A stretch of DNA of 64,000 bases from Sisyra terminalis (GCA_958496175.1 OY292275.1:49863701-49927700); one strand, 5' to 3'; numbered from the stretch's first letter, positions 35,572 through 48,289 are shown. The notes: a model not told the origin generated them from the letters alone. Program-made: numbers and translations.

Positions 35572-37600
35572 TTTTTGAAAAATTTTATTTACACACGATC
35601 CATTAAAAGGATGGTACAGAAATGTTCTTCATCGAAAATTAGAAGAATGTGTGGCAGTAATGAAAGACAAAAATTACAATTTTGAAATGTAGTAGTTATG
35701 CCAAATCATGAAAATTTTATCTTAAAGAAAAAAAAGTACTTTATTTTGGCCGTCATGAATAAGAAAAAATATCTTCTATTTCTGGTCATCATTTGGGGCC
35801 GGATTGAAGGGAGAAAAGCTTTGGAAAGAGAAAGGATTTCCTAGCTAGTCAACCTTTGTGGGTGGTTTGGAAAAAGTACGAAAAGATTCTTTAGTGCATA
35901 TAACGTCAAATAGAAACTATAAAATTTAGTGTGGGGTTTGGAGCGTCATCTACGTAGGTATAGTTTTTAAAGTAGCTAAAAACAACATGTGGCAATTGAG
36001 AACTGGCCAATAAGTAGGCGGTGTAAAATTGCATAAGCTTGCATACCTGATGGTGTCCTCAGTAATATCACTACAGCTTTGAAAAAGCTTCAATTCATGC
36101 ATTCGGAAATCTGATAAAATTTTAATTCTCAAAGTGTATGAGCTTGTAAATTCGGCAACCTATTTTACATTCAATGTTATTTGTGGAATTAAATTTTTTC
36201 TGCAGTTAACTCGTATATGATACCTTTAGAGTAAATGTGACTTTATCTACTGAAAAACCCAAATGAATTTTTATTACTTCCTTTATATTCTTAAATTTTT
36301 TATAATTTTGTAATAAAATGTCATAATCCACTTGCTAATCGATATTTTCTCATTGTTGGATCTCTAACCAATGTAAATTTGACTAAAAAGACTTGAAAAT
36401 AATTTAAAAGTTAGAAAAGTATAATTTATAAGTGTACGCTTAGAGGAATAGATGAGGAAGAAGGACTGAATTGTTAAGTCAAATAGGAATCAAGAAATGA
36501 GGATAGGAGAAAAAAAAATTGACTTTGGGAAATGACGACTATTTACTCAACGTCCTTATTAATTGGATGTAGGTGTCAAAATTTTAATTTTGATGTTACA
36601 CCCATAATCTTATAAAAATATTTTGCCATAGCTGGTAGCTAAACTAGGAAAGTTCCTAGTAATTTGTACCAAATTGATGTTATAATTTGTAACTGAACAA
36701 TTAAAAAATATACAATCACGTTAAAAAAATCATTAAAAAGGGTAGATATTTTTGAGAGTTTTAATGAACGTTACTTTCATTGATTCGACGAGTAGTGAGA
36801 AATACCGTTCTTATACAAATGCTTCCGAATTAAAAAAAACATGTCACAGCTTTAATTCCCCACACAAACACAATGCATAGTAAAACTAGCAATTTACTGC
36901 TGTGTTGATAAAAATCAAAACTATTAAGTGGAGAAAATGTAAACAAGCCTCTGAGATATTGTCTGCAAAATAGTTGAGCAGTATGATTATTTTTTATAAG
37001 CGTCGTTAAATAAACAACGCTTGCCTTTACGACTGTAACTAATATTTTCATGTTTCGAATACCAAATCGATTTTTAGTTATCGATATTATACGCGATAGG
37101 GAAAACCATTCAACCAAATTGTTTGCACAGCTTAATTCAGCATTCTAGTACAACACATACACAATACGACACATAGTCAACCCTCTCCAATATATCTTTA
37201 ACATTTACAACATCGAATGTACTGCAGGCATTGTTGCAAACGTACACAATTTTCAAATGTAGTTATCCAAACTCAGTTAGGAAACTGTTTAATGAAATAG
37301 TCTTTCTCTGCGCCAATGACAATAAATACCACTAAAAATGGCTACGCTGTTATGTTTTATATTTGTTGTTCGCCATTGTTGAAGCACTTTTGTTACAAGA
37401 TTGTTCACCACGTTCCAACAAAACCAATTTCAAATATTTTCAACTTTGGCTATTTCCCCGCTTTGTTTATTTGAAAATTTCTAATTATCTCGATTCGAAT
37501 GCTTGGATATCAGGTACGATTATTTAATTTTATTTCTTAATATAATTAATATTTTTTCCATAAGCCACCCCAATTCAATCCTCCTAAAGAGATTATATCG
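35572..37600. other. Intergenic, nothing assigned
   Basis: Small frames only. No recognisable repeat or gene. Confidence 0.5.
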
Positions 37601-38010
37601 AAATGGAAGCCCGGAATTTATTCGGTCCCTCACATAATTGCGTCGGGATAAATCCATTTCGTTCGGATCGAGGCCGTATTTTATTATTTTATTTTTTTTT
37701 TTAAATAAAATGTAGAGACAAATATTACGTGGATTATTTTATGAGTCGTCCGTACACAAACGTGGAGAGATATCAAGTGTATTGAATAATTGGTTACAGA
37801 AGCGCTCAGTGATAAATTGAAATACGAATATCGGACCATTCATTTATCGTTTCGCCCGAATGAAAAAGCTTAGGGGTTGTAGAGGTCAGTTCAATACTGA
37901 AGCACGACTCATCACTTAGCAGTACAACGAGCTGGAAAATTGGGGTCCTGGTGCAGTGGTGACGGTGTCCACTCCCCCTGTCAGACTATAGAAATACTGC
38001 TCACTAGAAA
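37600..38010. other. Less AT-rich stretch, possible decayed transposase or regulatory DNA
   Basis: 37605-37680 holds several CpG words (CCCGGAATTTATTCGGTCC, GCGTCGGGATAAATCC, TTCGGATCGAGGCCG). On the minus strand around 37935-37830 a frame reads LVVLLSDESCFSIELTST, then HSGETINEWSDI, faintly like the 'VLFSDESRF...' catalytic stretch of IS630/Tc1-mariner transposases. The match is short and the flanks do not extend it. A host regulatory element or exon is equally possible. Confidence 0.25.
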
Positions 38011-38981
38011 AACACCCTCTTCGTATACACACGATTTTTTCCAACGTACCGTATCTACCTTCCTACTTCTAATTCTTTTCTTATTGTTTCAAAAAATAAA
38101 TCTTGGCTGAAATAAATTTTCGGCGCTATTCTTCAGCTTTCATCCCTGATTTTCTGCTGACATAAACACAACAAAAATCGTGTGTAATTCGTTACAGCAG
38201 AAAAGAAATATTCCAAGGCCCAACCTTAATAAAAATCTTCTCAATCTCGAACACCAACTCCCTTATTAAATTTAACACTTCACTCATTTATTAAAAGAAA
38301 AGGTCTATCGATATCAAAAAATTGTAATAGTGTAAGATATGAATCGAATATGAATTTTCTCTTCTAACAATTACAAATTGATCCTTAAGGAAGTGGAGTA
38401 ATCTAAAACCTATTTTTCTCACGGGAAACCAGACGAATTACTTCCGTCACATTCTATTTCACTATATAAACGCATTGACTAACTAACATTTAATTTTCTA
38501 ACAAATATTTTCAGTGTAAATTCTTTTTATTAATATTTATACTGAACAACCTTAAACAAAACAATTTTATACTAATTTAAATACATGACATATCTATTCT
38601 TATTCAACAATTTTAATGCTTAAAAATCGTGATTGCTAAAAGAAAACACACGTAGGGACGCAAACGATACATCGTTTTTTTCAAACAGCGATGCTAAAAC
38701 TCAAATCATCGATGATACATTGTCCTTCATGAGCAATATTTTATGAACAATTTTTTAATAACATCCTCCTCCGCCCGTTCATGATCTACAACTACACTTA
38801 TAAACATATACTTTTCTCAGTCATAAGCATAGATTTGTGAACTCGTTAGTTTATAATATAATGCGTGAGATTATAAACTAACGGCAGATTAGATTTGATT
38901 AAATTGTAATCTAGCGACGTTATATTATAAACTGACGAAGCTTACATTTTTTTGGTATTGCTTATCATTATTTAAGAAATA

Positions 38982-39734
38982 CACCTGGGCCTCGTATAAC
39001 ACGCTTATATGATTCCACAAAAACCCCGGGTAATACAAATCCGTGTTAAACAAGATTTGAAATTGTTCATTGATAATTAGGGTTTGCGTTCCAAAAATTA
39101 AATCGAAGATAGTTTATACGAATATATACTTATTTTTTTTAGAAAAATATATAAATTTACATAATTATTGAAAAAAAAAAACTTTCATAACATTTTAAAT
39201 ATAATTTCTCTAATTGTAATTATGAATTTTAAAGGTATATGAATATGTATCAAAATATAGTCATCGCTATTATTCTTTTTTGTATAGTTTTTTCTTTTTT
39301 ATTCTTTTTTAATGTGTTCATTTTAAATTTATTGTTGTTAAAAGTCATATATAAATCAATAACTATAATTTAGCTTTCATTCATCGTCGGTTTCACATAG
39401 AAAAATTCATAATTTTTACTCTTTTTCGACATCGGTTATGAGTAAACTTCATCGGAGGAAGGCTCTGAATTTTTGTGGTTTTGACCTTCGAAAAATCAGT
39501 AATAAGCGATTGTTTGCTTTTAGCGTATAAATATTTACGTATATCCTTACAAGATTCCAAAATCGGTTGTAATTCCCTCTTAAGTTATGAACTTCTTTCC
39601 ATTATAGGATCCTTTTCCATAAAAATAATCCATTTATTTTTCTGAAACCGTGTTATAAAAAGCGTTTTGCACAAATTTATGTTCCAATTTATTCATCCGT
39701 GTTACAAAAGACCGTGTTATATGAGGCCCGAGTG
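38982..39734. mobile_element. Non-autonomous element with pogo/Tigger-like termini
   Basis: The left end CACCTGGGCCTCGTATAACACG and the right end (inverted CACTCGGGCCTCATATAACACG) form terminal inverted repeats. CCGTGTTA words recur inside both arms (near 39045, 39650, 39700 and 39713). This 'cctcgtataacacgg' style of terminus is typical of pogo/Tigger transposons. TA precedes the left end (38980-38981), and a TA occurs a few bases after the right end. On the minus strand near 39500-39380 an acidic stretch NSEPSSDEVYS could be a remnant of the transposase C-terminus, which is weak evidence. The Tc1 copy 39740-40327 abuts it. Confidence 0.65.
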
Positions 39735-39739
39735 GAATA

Positions 39740-40327
39740 CAGTCCCTGGCCATATTAATTGACGTATTTAAGATTTTATACGAAATGTACAAAGTCTACT
39801 AAATTAAATTTAATATTGTTTACTTTTGTAAAATTCGTATTCATTTTTAAGAAATATATTTTCCGGATAAGGGTAAACTCTTGTTTACTATCCCAACTAC
39901 CCTATTTTAGGATAATAGCCTTGATTTGAAACCCATTGAAAATATGTGAAAGTTGCTGAAGAAAAAGTAGCTAAAGAGGTGATCACAACCGAAAAATAGC
40001 CCTTGTAAAAATATTCACATATGGAATCATTATTCACAAAAACAGCAAAACGGTATTGTCCTACATCGACAGCATACTGCGCAGAATGGGAACTTACATA
40101 TCAGTAGTCGGACAATCAATTAAATATTAAACAATTCAGCTCGCCATAATTAAGAAGATTTTTAATTAATTTCATCCTTAAAATTTATTTAGTTGGTAAT
40201 AAGCGTATTAAATAAAATTTGTACAAGAATGTTAAACCTAATCAAAAATATGGACCCAAAAAAAATAGCTTTTACTTCTGGTTTAATACAAAACCTATAG
40301 TGCGTCTATTAATATGTTCAGGGACTG
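39740..40327 (+). mobile_element. Internally deleted Tc1-like transposon, copy 2
   Basis: Ends are CAGTCCCTGGCCATATTAAT and the inverted ...AATATGTTCAGGGACTG, flanked by TA (39738-39739 and 40328-40329). The residual transposase tail at about 39923-40110 reads DLKPIENM, then a stop at the Trp codon, KLLKKKVAKEV, and later LSYIDSILRRMGT after a frame change, matching copy 1. It is shorter by about 175 bp and in the opposite orientation. Both copies share the same loss of the N-terminal half, so they probably spread as an already deleted form. Confidence 0.87.
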
Positions 40328-40621
40328 TATATATAAATATATTTAAATGGAATTTAAGACCATCAAAGAAAATTGATTTATCGTTTATAAATTTCGGTGT
40401 TGCACAATTAAAAAGTCGATATCCTTATATCAACGTTTTTATAAGCGATGTTACATCTCTAAACGCATTCAGATCAAATGATTGATGAATATTTCACGAA
40501 TTTTCAGTAGATGATTGACTTTTGTAACCATTTATTAATGGTATTTAAAAACATGAAAACATGCAATTTTTACAATCATTTGGTTGAAAAAAGTTAAAAT
40601 TGAACTGAAATGTTCATTTAG

Positions 40622-40858
40622 GGATTACAAGGATTGTTGAGAACTTCTGGTTTTTGTGCTCAAGATGTAATACTGGATAGTGACCGCGAGGAAATTGCAA
40701 CAATGACTTCAGCCGGAAGTTTGTTACTCATCGGGTTAATAGACGACTTGGGACAGGGAAGCCACATTGCTTGGCTAATTGCGACCACCAGTAACGCATA
40801 CTCGTCCCGTCGAGGGACGGATATAACCGAGCTGGTCATTTTCAAAGCTACATTGTAG
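40622..40858 (+). CDS. Candidate terminal exon of an unidentified gene
   Basis: The frame GLQGLLRTSGFCAQDVILDS, then DREEIATMTSAGSLLLIGLI, DDLGQGSHIAWLIATTSNAY and SSRRGTDITELVIFKATL, is open for 79 codons to a TAG. It is immediately preceded by TTCATTTAG, a possible 3' splice site that gives phase 0 (AG at 40620-40621). Base composition is near balanced, far from the AT-rich flanks, and codon choice looks unlike noise. I do not recognise the family. The opposite strand is also open for 61 codons, so the coding strand is not certain. No upstream exon was found in the window. A fossil transposon ORF is an alternative. Confidence 0.3.
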   Translation, partial: GLQGLLRTSGFCAQDVILDSDREEIATMTSAGSLLLIGLIDDLGQGSHIAWLIATTSNAYSSRRGTDITELVIFKATL

Positions 40859-40861
40859 TCG

Positions 40862-43210
40862 GAGCTTTATTTTCTCATCGTTGAAATTAAGCTCGAGCTC
40901 GTCACTTTGAGAAATTTTAATTTATATCGTCTCTATTTTAAATACTCTTTTCGTTCCATATGTAAATTTAGTTGCATAAATTTGTCACGGATGCTCCCCG
41001 GTTTCGTTCATTGGTAAAAACTCCCCTGAGTTTTCCATTCATTTATCACAAGGTACATGTAAAATAAACGATTTAATAATTTGTTTGGAAAATTATCGAT
41101 AATTGAATGACAGTCGTTAATTAAATACGTCAAGAAGATATGATGGCTGGAGCGATTATGACCGAAATTTTCCCCCAACTTAAATTGTGATATTAACATT
41201 TCCCGAAGGCATTTTGCGCGTTGCCTATAATCTTAACGGTACATGTCTGCTCCCAGATCTACAACTTGTAGAAAGTCCTCCGAGTTGAGCCCCATTCCCC
41301 AACACAAAACGGCTATACGACCAAACTTGACTCATGAATTTCTCCAGAGACTCGTACAATTGATAAAATTAAAACCTTTGCGTTGAGCTATGATAACAGA
41401 GATATTACGTTTTTTTTTGTGCCAAACATTTAGATACTTTTCAAGAAAAAAATATTTGTGCCACATAACTAATCAAATTTTAGAAATTAAAATTAAATAA
41501 TCTGTAATCTATCGATTACAAAAATTAATCAAAATTTTATTCGGAATATTCAAGAATCAAAGAGATAATAGAATAATAATTAATATTGTAAAATGAATTT
41601 TCATTTTTAATAAAACGGGGACAAATGTTTTTTTCTTTTAACAATATAAATCTTTTGTACCGAAAAAGAACAGGAAGTTTAAATTTCAAAGTTTGGACAA
41701 GAGTGCTTTTTGTCATTCGCGCCTTAGTTTATTATGTCTTTTGGCTTACAACAGTTTTGCTAAGTTAAATTCTCTCTTTCAGGAAGTAATTTTAATGAAA
41801 GCCTTAGATATCTAATTTATTAACATAATTAACATATAGAAACATATTTCATAATGCGGCTTAGAAGATATTTTTAAATAAGAAAGTAATTAAAAAACTT
41901 TTTCAAATACCATTTTTTTAAATAAATTAATTTGCTCAAACAATATGTTCAATGGTTTAGTTTTAAGTAATCTTTAAGGCAATAATTTTTTTTTTTTGGC
42001 CATTTATAACTTTAGCCATTTTTAAAATCCAGTTTTAAATTTAAGATAAAAGTAGACTCAAATTCTAAATCTTTTCTAAGCAATAGTCTACCCTCATTGG
42101 GCTTCGATAAGACATGGCCACTAGAGAAATCACGACTAAAGATCAAAGAGTATCCAACTGAGAAATCTTTAATTGAAAAAAAAACATTATTGCCAGTTTT
42201 TCCCGTTAAAGTTAGGGTAGAAATTCAATGTGAAATTAAAAAAAGAAACGTTTGTCAATTTTTGATGATTAGGTTTTGTGTGATACTTAAGGGGGAAACC
42301 TCATCGTGGAAATGAGAAAATATTTTTATTTTTTTCAAATTGGATACCAGGTGGGACCTAACTGGCAAGATTCAATATATAAAAAAAACATTATTTACAG
42401 AACAATGAAGGGAATCATTAATGTAAAGATAAAAGAATATTAATTAACGTTATCTTACTATTAAGTTTACTCCTCTTGTTTTAGAAATTTACCTATTAGA
42501 TCCTTGGTTAGAATGGCTATAATGGGGAACCTGATAATTTGCAGAAAAAGACTAACATGTGGTCATATCTCTGATAAAAATGGATACTTAAGAAACAAAA
42601 AAAGACGAGTATTTAGCTATCTTTTTTATACTCGGTGGATATTTCTTAAAAAACACAGTTTAAAAATCAAAGGAAGTGCTTGAAGAAAAGGTACGTTAAC
42701 ACATTTTAGTATAAGAGGTATCAAGTCTCAAAAATTTTAAAATAAACACTACTCGATGATTTTTTCCACTATGAGCTAAGAATTCCACCAAATTTGATTA
42801 TATAAGCAATGCATACATAATGTATGCCATTGTATTGTGATTCCATTCTTTATAGTTAAGATTAGCTATTTCAAAAGAGCCATGTTTTGGAAAAAACCTG
42901 CGACAATGTATCTGATATGTCTATCAAAGAAAAGATAAAGATTAAAACTTTTGTAAATGCTACTTTTTCCATGCTGTCACTATCTTGATATTGTATTGAA
43001 ATGAATTGTTACCCATTGAAATATCTAAATCAATGAACCAAAATTTAATCATCTGGTTCGTAACATTAGAAAGAGGTAAACTCTTAAATGCTTCCAAATA
43101 ATCAGTAGATCTCCCCAAAAATCAGAGCACTATATTACCTAATGATTCACATTTATAAAAGTACAAAAGACATTTTGAGCTCATAAAGTTTAATTTTGAA
43201 TTTATTTTTT
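40862..43210. other. Intergenic, nothing assigned
   Basis: AT-rich DNA. Frames such as 42097-42315 (72 codons) lack similarity. Confidence 0.5.
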
Positions 43211-43214
43211 AGCA

Positions 43215-43520
43215 GGAAAGTGGACATGAAAGGGTGTATATACATATACTAATAATTCAGCGACGCTTTGGTGCTTTATTTGACCTTCATCAGGCTTCGT
43301 TATATAAAGTATATTTTCTACATCACATAAACAGCAACATAGATTATAATTTTTTTATCATACATACATACATTAATTTTTTTTTAATAAATTAAAAGTA
43401 AAAACTATCAATTAATATCATTCTTATAGTAACGATACTAAGCATATGGCTTGTATATTGCACAATTAATTTCAGACTAGATTTGACGTAGACCATTTGA
43501 AGTAAATAATTTTCATTTTT
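43215..43520 (-). mobile_element. Penelope-like 3' end, copy 1 (with degenerate hammerhead-like core)
   Basis: It is homologous to 60950-61300 in the same orientation. Shared words are GGAAAGTGGACA at the edge, TTCATCAGGCTT, ACATCACATAAACAGCAACAT, GCATATGG and TTCAGACTAGATTTGACGTA. On the minus strand CTGATGA is followed by AGGTC...CACCAAAGC where GAAAC would stand, so the second core strand has decayed. No ORF. Confidence 0.6.
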
Positions 43521-43679
43521 ACAAGAATTTAAATATGGTTGAAAAAAAGCGGGTTGGTCAAACTGAATCCTTAAGGAAGCACCTTTAATAATTTATTTTA
43601 ATGTATTTACTATTTCTAGGAAGTATGCAGAAGACGAATAAATTCTGCATTTTGGTTATGTCTCGTTTTTAGAATACAA

Positions 43680-44464
43680 TTAAGGATTGTTCTACAATCT
43701 TGTTTTGCTTATGTGTTAATCAGTTATTCATTTGTGTCTATAAAAGTAATGGTTAGGCCTGTAATAACATACGGTTGTCTCGTGTGGCACACTATTAGCG
43801 AATCCACATATAACCAACTACAGGTTCTTCAGAACAAATTCCTAAGACTGGTAGGAAACTATCCAAGAAATACATACATTAAAAAAATTCACGAAGATCT
43901 AGAAGTAGACTTTATAAAAACGCACATTAAAAAATATGCCCAAAAAATTTTATGAGCGGGGAAATATAGCTGATAATAAGGACACACTAAAAGACCTACA
44001 CTACGATCAAGGTGGTAGCTACAAACACAAAAGAATAAAACACGGGCTAATATAATAAAATAAAAAAAAAGAAAGAAAAAGGAAAAAAAAATTCTTTATT
44101 ACTTAATTGAGATTAATCTACTAATTGTTAATACCTTAAAAATTATATTTTATTTTACTTACTTTTAGAACATATGTTTTTTTTCCTTAAAAAGTTTTTT
44201 TTATTTTGTTTTTTTTTACAATGACAGAGGGAGTTTTTGAATTTACTCCCCCTTAAAAGGGCACCGCTATAATGACATCAAAAAATAAAAATAAAGGAAA
44301 GGGAAATGAGTAGCAAAAGATAAAAGGTAAAATATTGTGGTAAACACAAGAAGGAACTTTTAAGTTAAACAAAAATGTTAAGATAAGTAAACAAAATTTT
44401 AAATTTGTAAACTTACACGTGTAAATTAATTGTAGGAAATAAAGTTTTATTATTATTATTATTT
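43680..44464 (+). pseudogene. Jockey-type LINE, C-terminal RT fragment and 3' UTR with TTA-rich tail
   Basis: The frame from 43713 reads VMVRPVITYGCLVWHTISES, LQVLQNKFLRLVGNYPRNTY and KKIHEDLEVDFIKTHIKKYA, the conserved end of Jockey/BS-type ORF2 (usual 'RPVMTYA.PVW ... LQVLQNKFLR'). A frameshift at the A/T run near 43940-43950 moves the tail into another frame (FYERGNIADNKDTLKDLHYD, then KHKRIKHGLI and a stop near 44055). The 3' UTR ends AATAAAGTTTTATTATTATT ATTATTTT at about 44440-44464, a polyadenylation-like signal followed by a TTA-repeat tail. The frame lacks all catalytic RT motifs. It is a different family from L1x. Confidence 0.82.
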
Positions 44465-44694
44465 TGTCCAAAAATATATTACGAATATAAAAGGAAAACA
44501 AAAGTGTATTACTATTAACGTGTAAGTTAATCTACTCAACTCATAAAGTATTGGAAAATTTTGTCAAAGAAAATTTTATCGTGTATTGTAAAGCTAGAGT
44601 GATTTTCTTTTGGCGACAGTTGTAAATTTTTTTTATAAAATTGAAAATCCCATTTTGGGAAATTATACTTTTTCAATAAGATCAATTCAATTTG

Positions 44695-44780
44695 TGACCA
44701 ATTGCTTGCCATCACCACCATAATATAGCGACACATCGTTGAACTGGTGTAAAATATATTAGTCCTCAAAAAAAAAAAAA
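44695..44780 (+). mobile_element. 5'-truncated LINE 3' end (family L1x copy 5) with target duplication
   Basis: This ~70-bp family terminus (TTGCTTGCCATCACCACCAT, AATATAGCGACACATCGTTG, AACTGGTG) with a long A tail is flanked by CAATTTG at 44688-44694 and 44781-44787. Confidence 0.88.
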
Positions 44781-44834
44781 CAATTTGCAAAGAAACATTT
44801 TTAACAGTATTGACTTTTAATGATCTATGAGTGA

Positions 44835-44870
44835 GTCCTGAAAGGCGATGAAACGTACAAAAATAATGGT
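44835..44870 (+). other. Possible decayed hammerhead/Penelope end
   Basis: GTCCTGAAAGGCGATGAAACGTAC keeps CTGA...GAAACGTAC as in Penelope ends, but the CTGANGA core is broken and no stem II can be drawn. No other Penelope sequence is recognised around it. Confidence 0.2.
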
Positions 44871-44889
44871 TTTAAAGCGACGGGAAATA

Positions 44890-47170
44890 ATAATTAAAAA
44901 AATATTACTACACTTATACTTGCAATTTAGAATTAGGCTTAAAAATACTTTGGGGTAAAGTATACTAATCAATTTTTTGTTATCTTAAAAAAAAATTTGG
45001 TAATCGTTAACAAACCTTTGTGGTAAATACATTTTTTTCATTTAGTGTAAAAAATGAGTTTGTAGTTCTTAGTCATTTTTATTTCTTAACATTAATTAAA
45101 GAAGCATAATATTCAAAATATATTGCTTTAATTAAAATGTGACCATTTACAATTATTCAAAGCCCAAAATCCATTATTTCAAATACATTATAATTAGACA
45201 AAAGGGGTGAATGACAAGAAAAATACCAACATTGAAAACGTTCGTAGTTGACACGTATTGTTCGCATTGATTGATTGTTCGATTCTACTGTAAATATGTA
45301 TTGTATTGAATTTAGTTTAAGTACTTAATAAATAACATCATTACAAGCAAACATTTTTGAAGCGCATGCTACGAAAATGTCAATTCCGTCTAAGATACTT
45401 GACAATGTACAGAAATGTTTTCCATTCGTTATTTACCTTTAAAATAAATGTCTTCATGTTTCCCAGTTTCTCCACTATCAGATAGCGTTATTTATTGTTA
45501 TTCTAGCCTTCAATATTCAGCAAATTTCATGCTTTGAGCGTTCAAAACTTTACATTCGAAATATAACATATTATGCCTAAATTCAATTTTACGGATTGTT
45601 TATATAAATTTCGTTTTATGTCAGTAACACGGTTGTAATTGGGGTGGAATTTATTCATGGATAAGTAATACTCTGCTTAAATGGAGTTAATTATTATGCC
45701 TAGAGTATTATTAATTATTATAATTAATAAATCATCATGATATTAAAGTTGAAGTATATAATAAACACTGAGATAATATAACCGCAGGATAAAGCACATT
45801 TTTTGAATTGATAATTCATTTTGAACTTGATGTTTTCGTGCTTAAAAGTCCATTATGTTGTTGGTGGATATACAAGGGATGCAATTTTCGTAATACTTTT
45901 CTTTAAATAAGATGTCACATTCGGAATCCTTGTTGAAGAATTCTTTCCTGTGTGAGGAAGATCACAAAAGGCCTAGCGTCGGTTGGGTTGTGTTAGAAAC
46001 AAAGAAGTTGGGCGGTCGGTCGGCGCTTTTCCACCCGTCAAACATTATGTGCGCTGTTCTTAATCTTTAGTTTTCACAAAGTCCTTACGAAGCTCGAGAA
46101 CTTAATGGAAGTCAAGCAAAGGAAAGTTAATCAATAAGAGCTTTAACACCCGGCTTGGATCGTTCTGGCAGCCGTAAGCGTGACTCACAGTCTGTTTGTT
46201 AGAACCAAGGGGGAAGAAATTGTCTCCTAAATCTAGTTCATACCCAGAGTTTACAGTCCACATCCTTGTTGTCCTTCTCACCCTTCTCATTCCCCAAGTT
46301 TATTTTCACGCTTAAACGTTCCATTGAAATGTTGACTTCATCCCTAAAAAACAATTAAAATCCAATTTGATTTTTTTATTTTCAAAATTAATAATTTTAA
46401 AATAGGATTTCTAGTTTTATTATATAAAGTTGCTGTCACACAGCCGATACAAAATGTGCAAGACGTCATCCAAATAGGGGATAAAACGCGAAAAAAGGGA
46501 AATTCTCCGTCTTCCTATCGAGCTTCGCCACTGAACCGTAAGGGATGTTCAGTTCCAGTACATCCCTCACATCATTAGATACAAAATTGAGTTCGTGATA
46601 GAAGAAAAAATTATTATAGATAACATACCTTTTTTCTTATGGCAAATCGATGTTTTTTATTATAACGAATCGTTTAAAAGTCGATTGATATTTAACAATA
46701 TAACGAGTTTTAAATCAGTGATTTTATTCTTATCGAAAGAATAAATAAAATAAAACGCTTTTTTTCAGCCGTGTTGTATTTAAAATGAGGCTATTATCTT
46801 AACGCTAATGCTTCTCTTCAATTTCTTATTAATTTTTTAAACGTGGTTTTATAAGCTTCATATTTAAATGAATACCGATACTTGCATATGTATGGGACCT
46901 ATTGATTTTATATTACCTTCTAATTATTTAAAAGACTCGAAACTCAATTATGAATTTGTGCAAAATATAACGGCCTGACCTATATTTCTTTATAACTAAT
47001 TTTTAAATTATAAGAATTTCATTTTTAAACTAGTTAATATTAATACATAAAGCCTATGCAAGTCTCTCACACTTTCATACTTCTCCCACGGAATTACCGA
47101 ACTATATAAAGTTGCATTTCTTAAGAATGTATTTTTTAAATAAAAGTTATTAACATCTGATTTATTGAAT
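44890..47170. other. Intergenic, including two less AT-rich patches
   Basis: 45920-46310 (GGCCTAGCGTCGGTTGGG, GGGCGGTCGGTCGGCGC, ACCCGGCTTGGATCG) and 46440-46600 (GACGTCATCC, CGTCTTCCTATCGAGCTTCG) are more balanced in composition than their surroundings. Neither contains a frame or motif I recognise. They could be host regulatory DNA or exons. Confidence 0.35.
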
Positions 47171-47172
47171 TA

Positions 47173-48060
47173 CTAGCTGATACCCACGACTTCGTCTGCG
47201 TAACGTAGGTGTTGGATATTTTTTTTAGATTTGCTGTTTGTAGTGGCATATAGAAATTTTATTTTTCTTATTTCTTTTAAGAAAAACAAAATCATATTAA
47301 ACAAAAACATTTTTTTCGACTTGAAAAAGACACATTTAATAAACTGTTGCTTAGAATAAAATTTTTGTATGTAATGATCAATTAATTTCCAAAAAATATT
47401 TATAAATATCTAAAAAAAGTATGGTCTATTGAGTATACCTATGGTAGGTATACCTACCGTGAACCAAATAATCCATAAATCACTCAGCATCCATGCATAA
47501 ATAAAAAATATCGTCAAGTTCAATAAAGTCGTTCTTAATTATCACTTAAAACAGTCAAAAGTTCCCAAAATACCCCCATTAAAATATCAACAGTTAGAGT
47601 TTAGGGTCTAGATTTTTGAATATTAGTAGCAAAAATTAAGTAATTTGAAATTTCAATTGTTTATTAGACGTTATCCAATACAAACTTTGCCTCCTTTTTT
47701 CACTCTTTCAGGGTGGGAATTTTTCAAAACTCACTCATATAATATATTAACGTCGTATAAGGAAAACACTTTCCAAATTTTATCGACACAAATGTGCACT
47801 TATATTTGAAAATACAATGTAATACGAAAAAAATTATGACCTTATTTATTTTGATTATCGTGACTAAAAAACTATTCGACTTCGCACATTAGAACATTGT
47901 ATATGTAAAATTGTTAGAAATAGGTGGAAAACGTGGAAAGAAATTCGAATCTTTTATTTATTTTTAACAACAATAATTGGTTTTCAAATTGTTTTAAATA
48001 CCGAAGAAAAGTTAGTATGGAAGATTTTATATTTTTATTGATAATGAAATAAATGACAAA
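47173..48060 (-). repeat. RTE-like interspersed repeat, 3' end at the left
   Basis: The left edge CTAGCTGATACCCACGACTT CGTCTGCG is the inverted form of the '...gacgaagtcgcgggcaacagctag' terminus of RTE-type LINEs. 47690-47790 holds a 'cctcctttttcactctttcagggtg...tttcaaaactcactc' stretch common to these repeats. 47960-48050 is the reverse complement of 19970-20075. No coding sequence remains. The right boundary is approximate. Confidence 0.6.
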
Positions 48061-48289
48061 AATTGTCCCCTTAATGCTTTTCAACAGAATATATAATTGG
48101 TCCTGGTCACAATCATTGATTCATAAAAAATAGGTTTAAAAGATTTAAAATGTTTGATCGTTGAAAAGCAAACTAAAACTACAGAACTCCTAGTTGGTAT
48201 AAGTATTACCAAAACTTTCATTGGTACTAATTTAGTGAAATGATGTGATTTATAATGCTGTTATTAAAATGGTATGACAAAAATATCCA

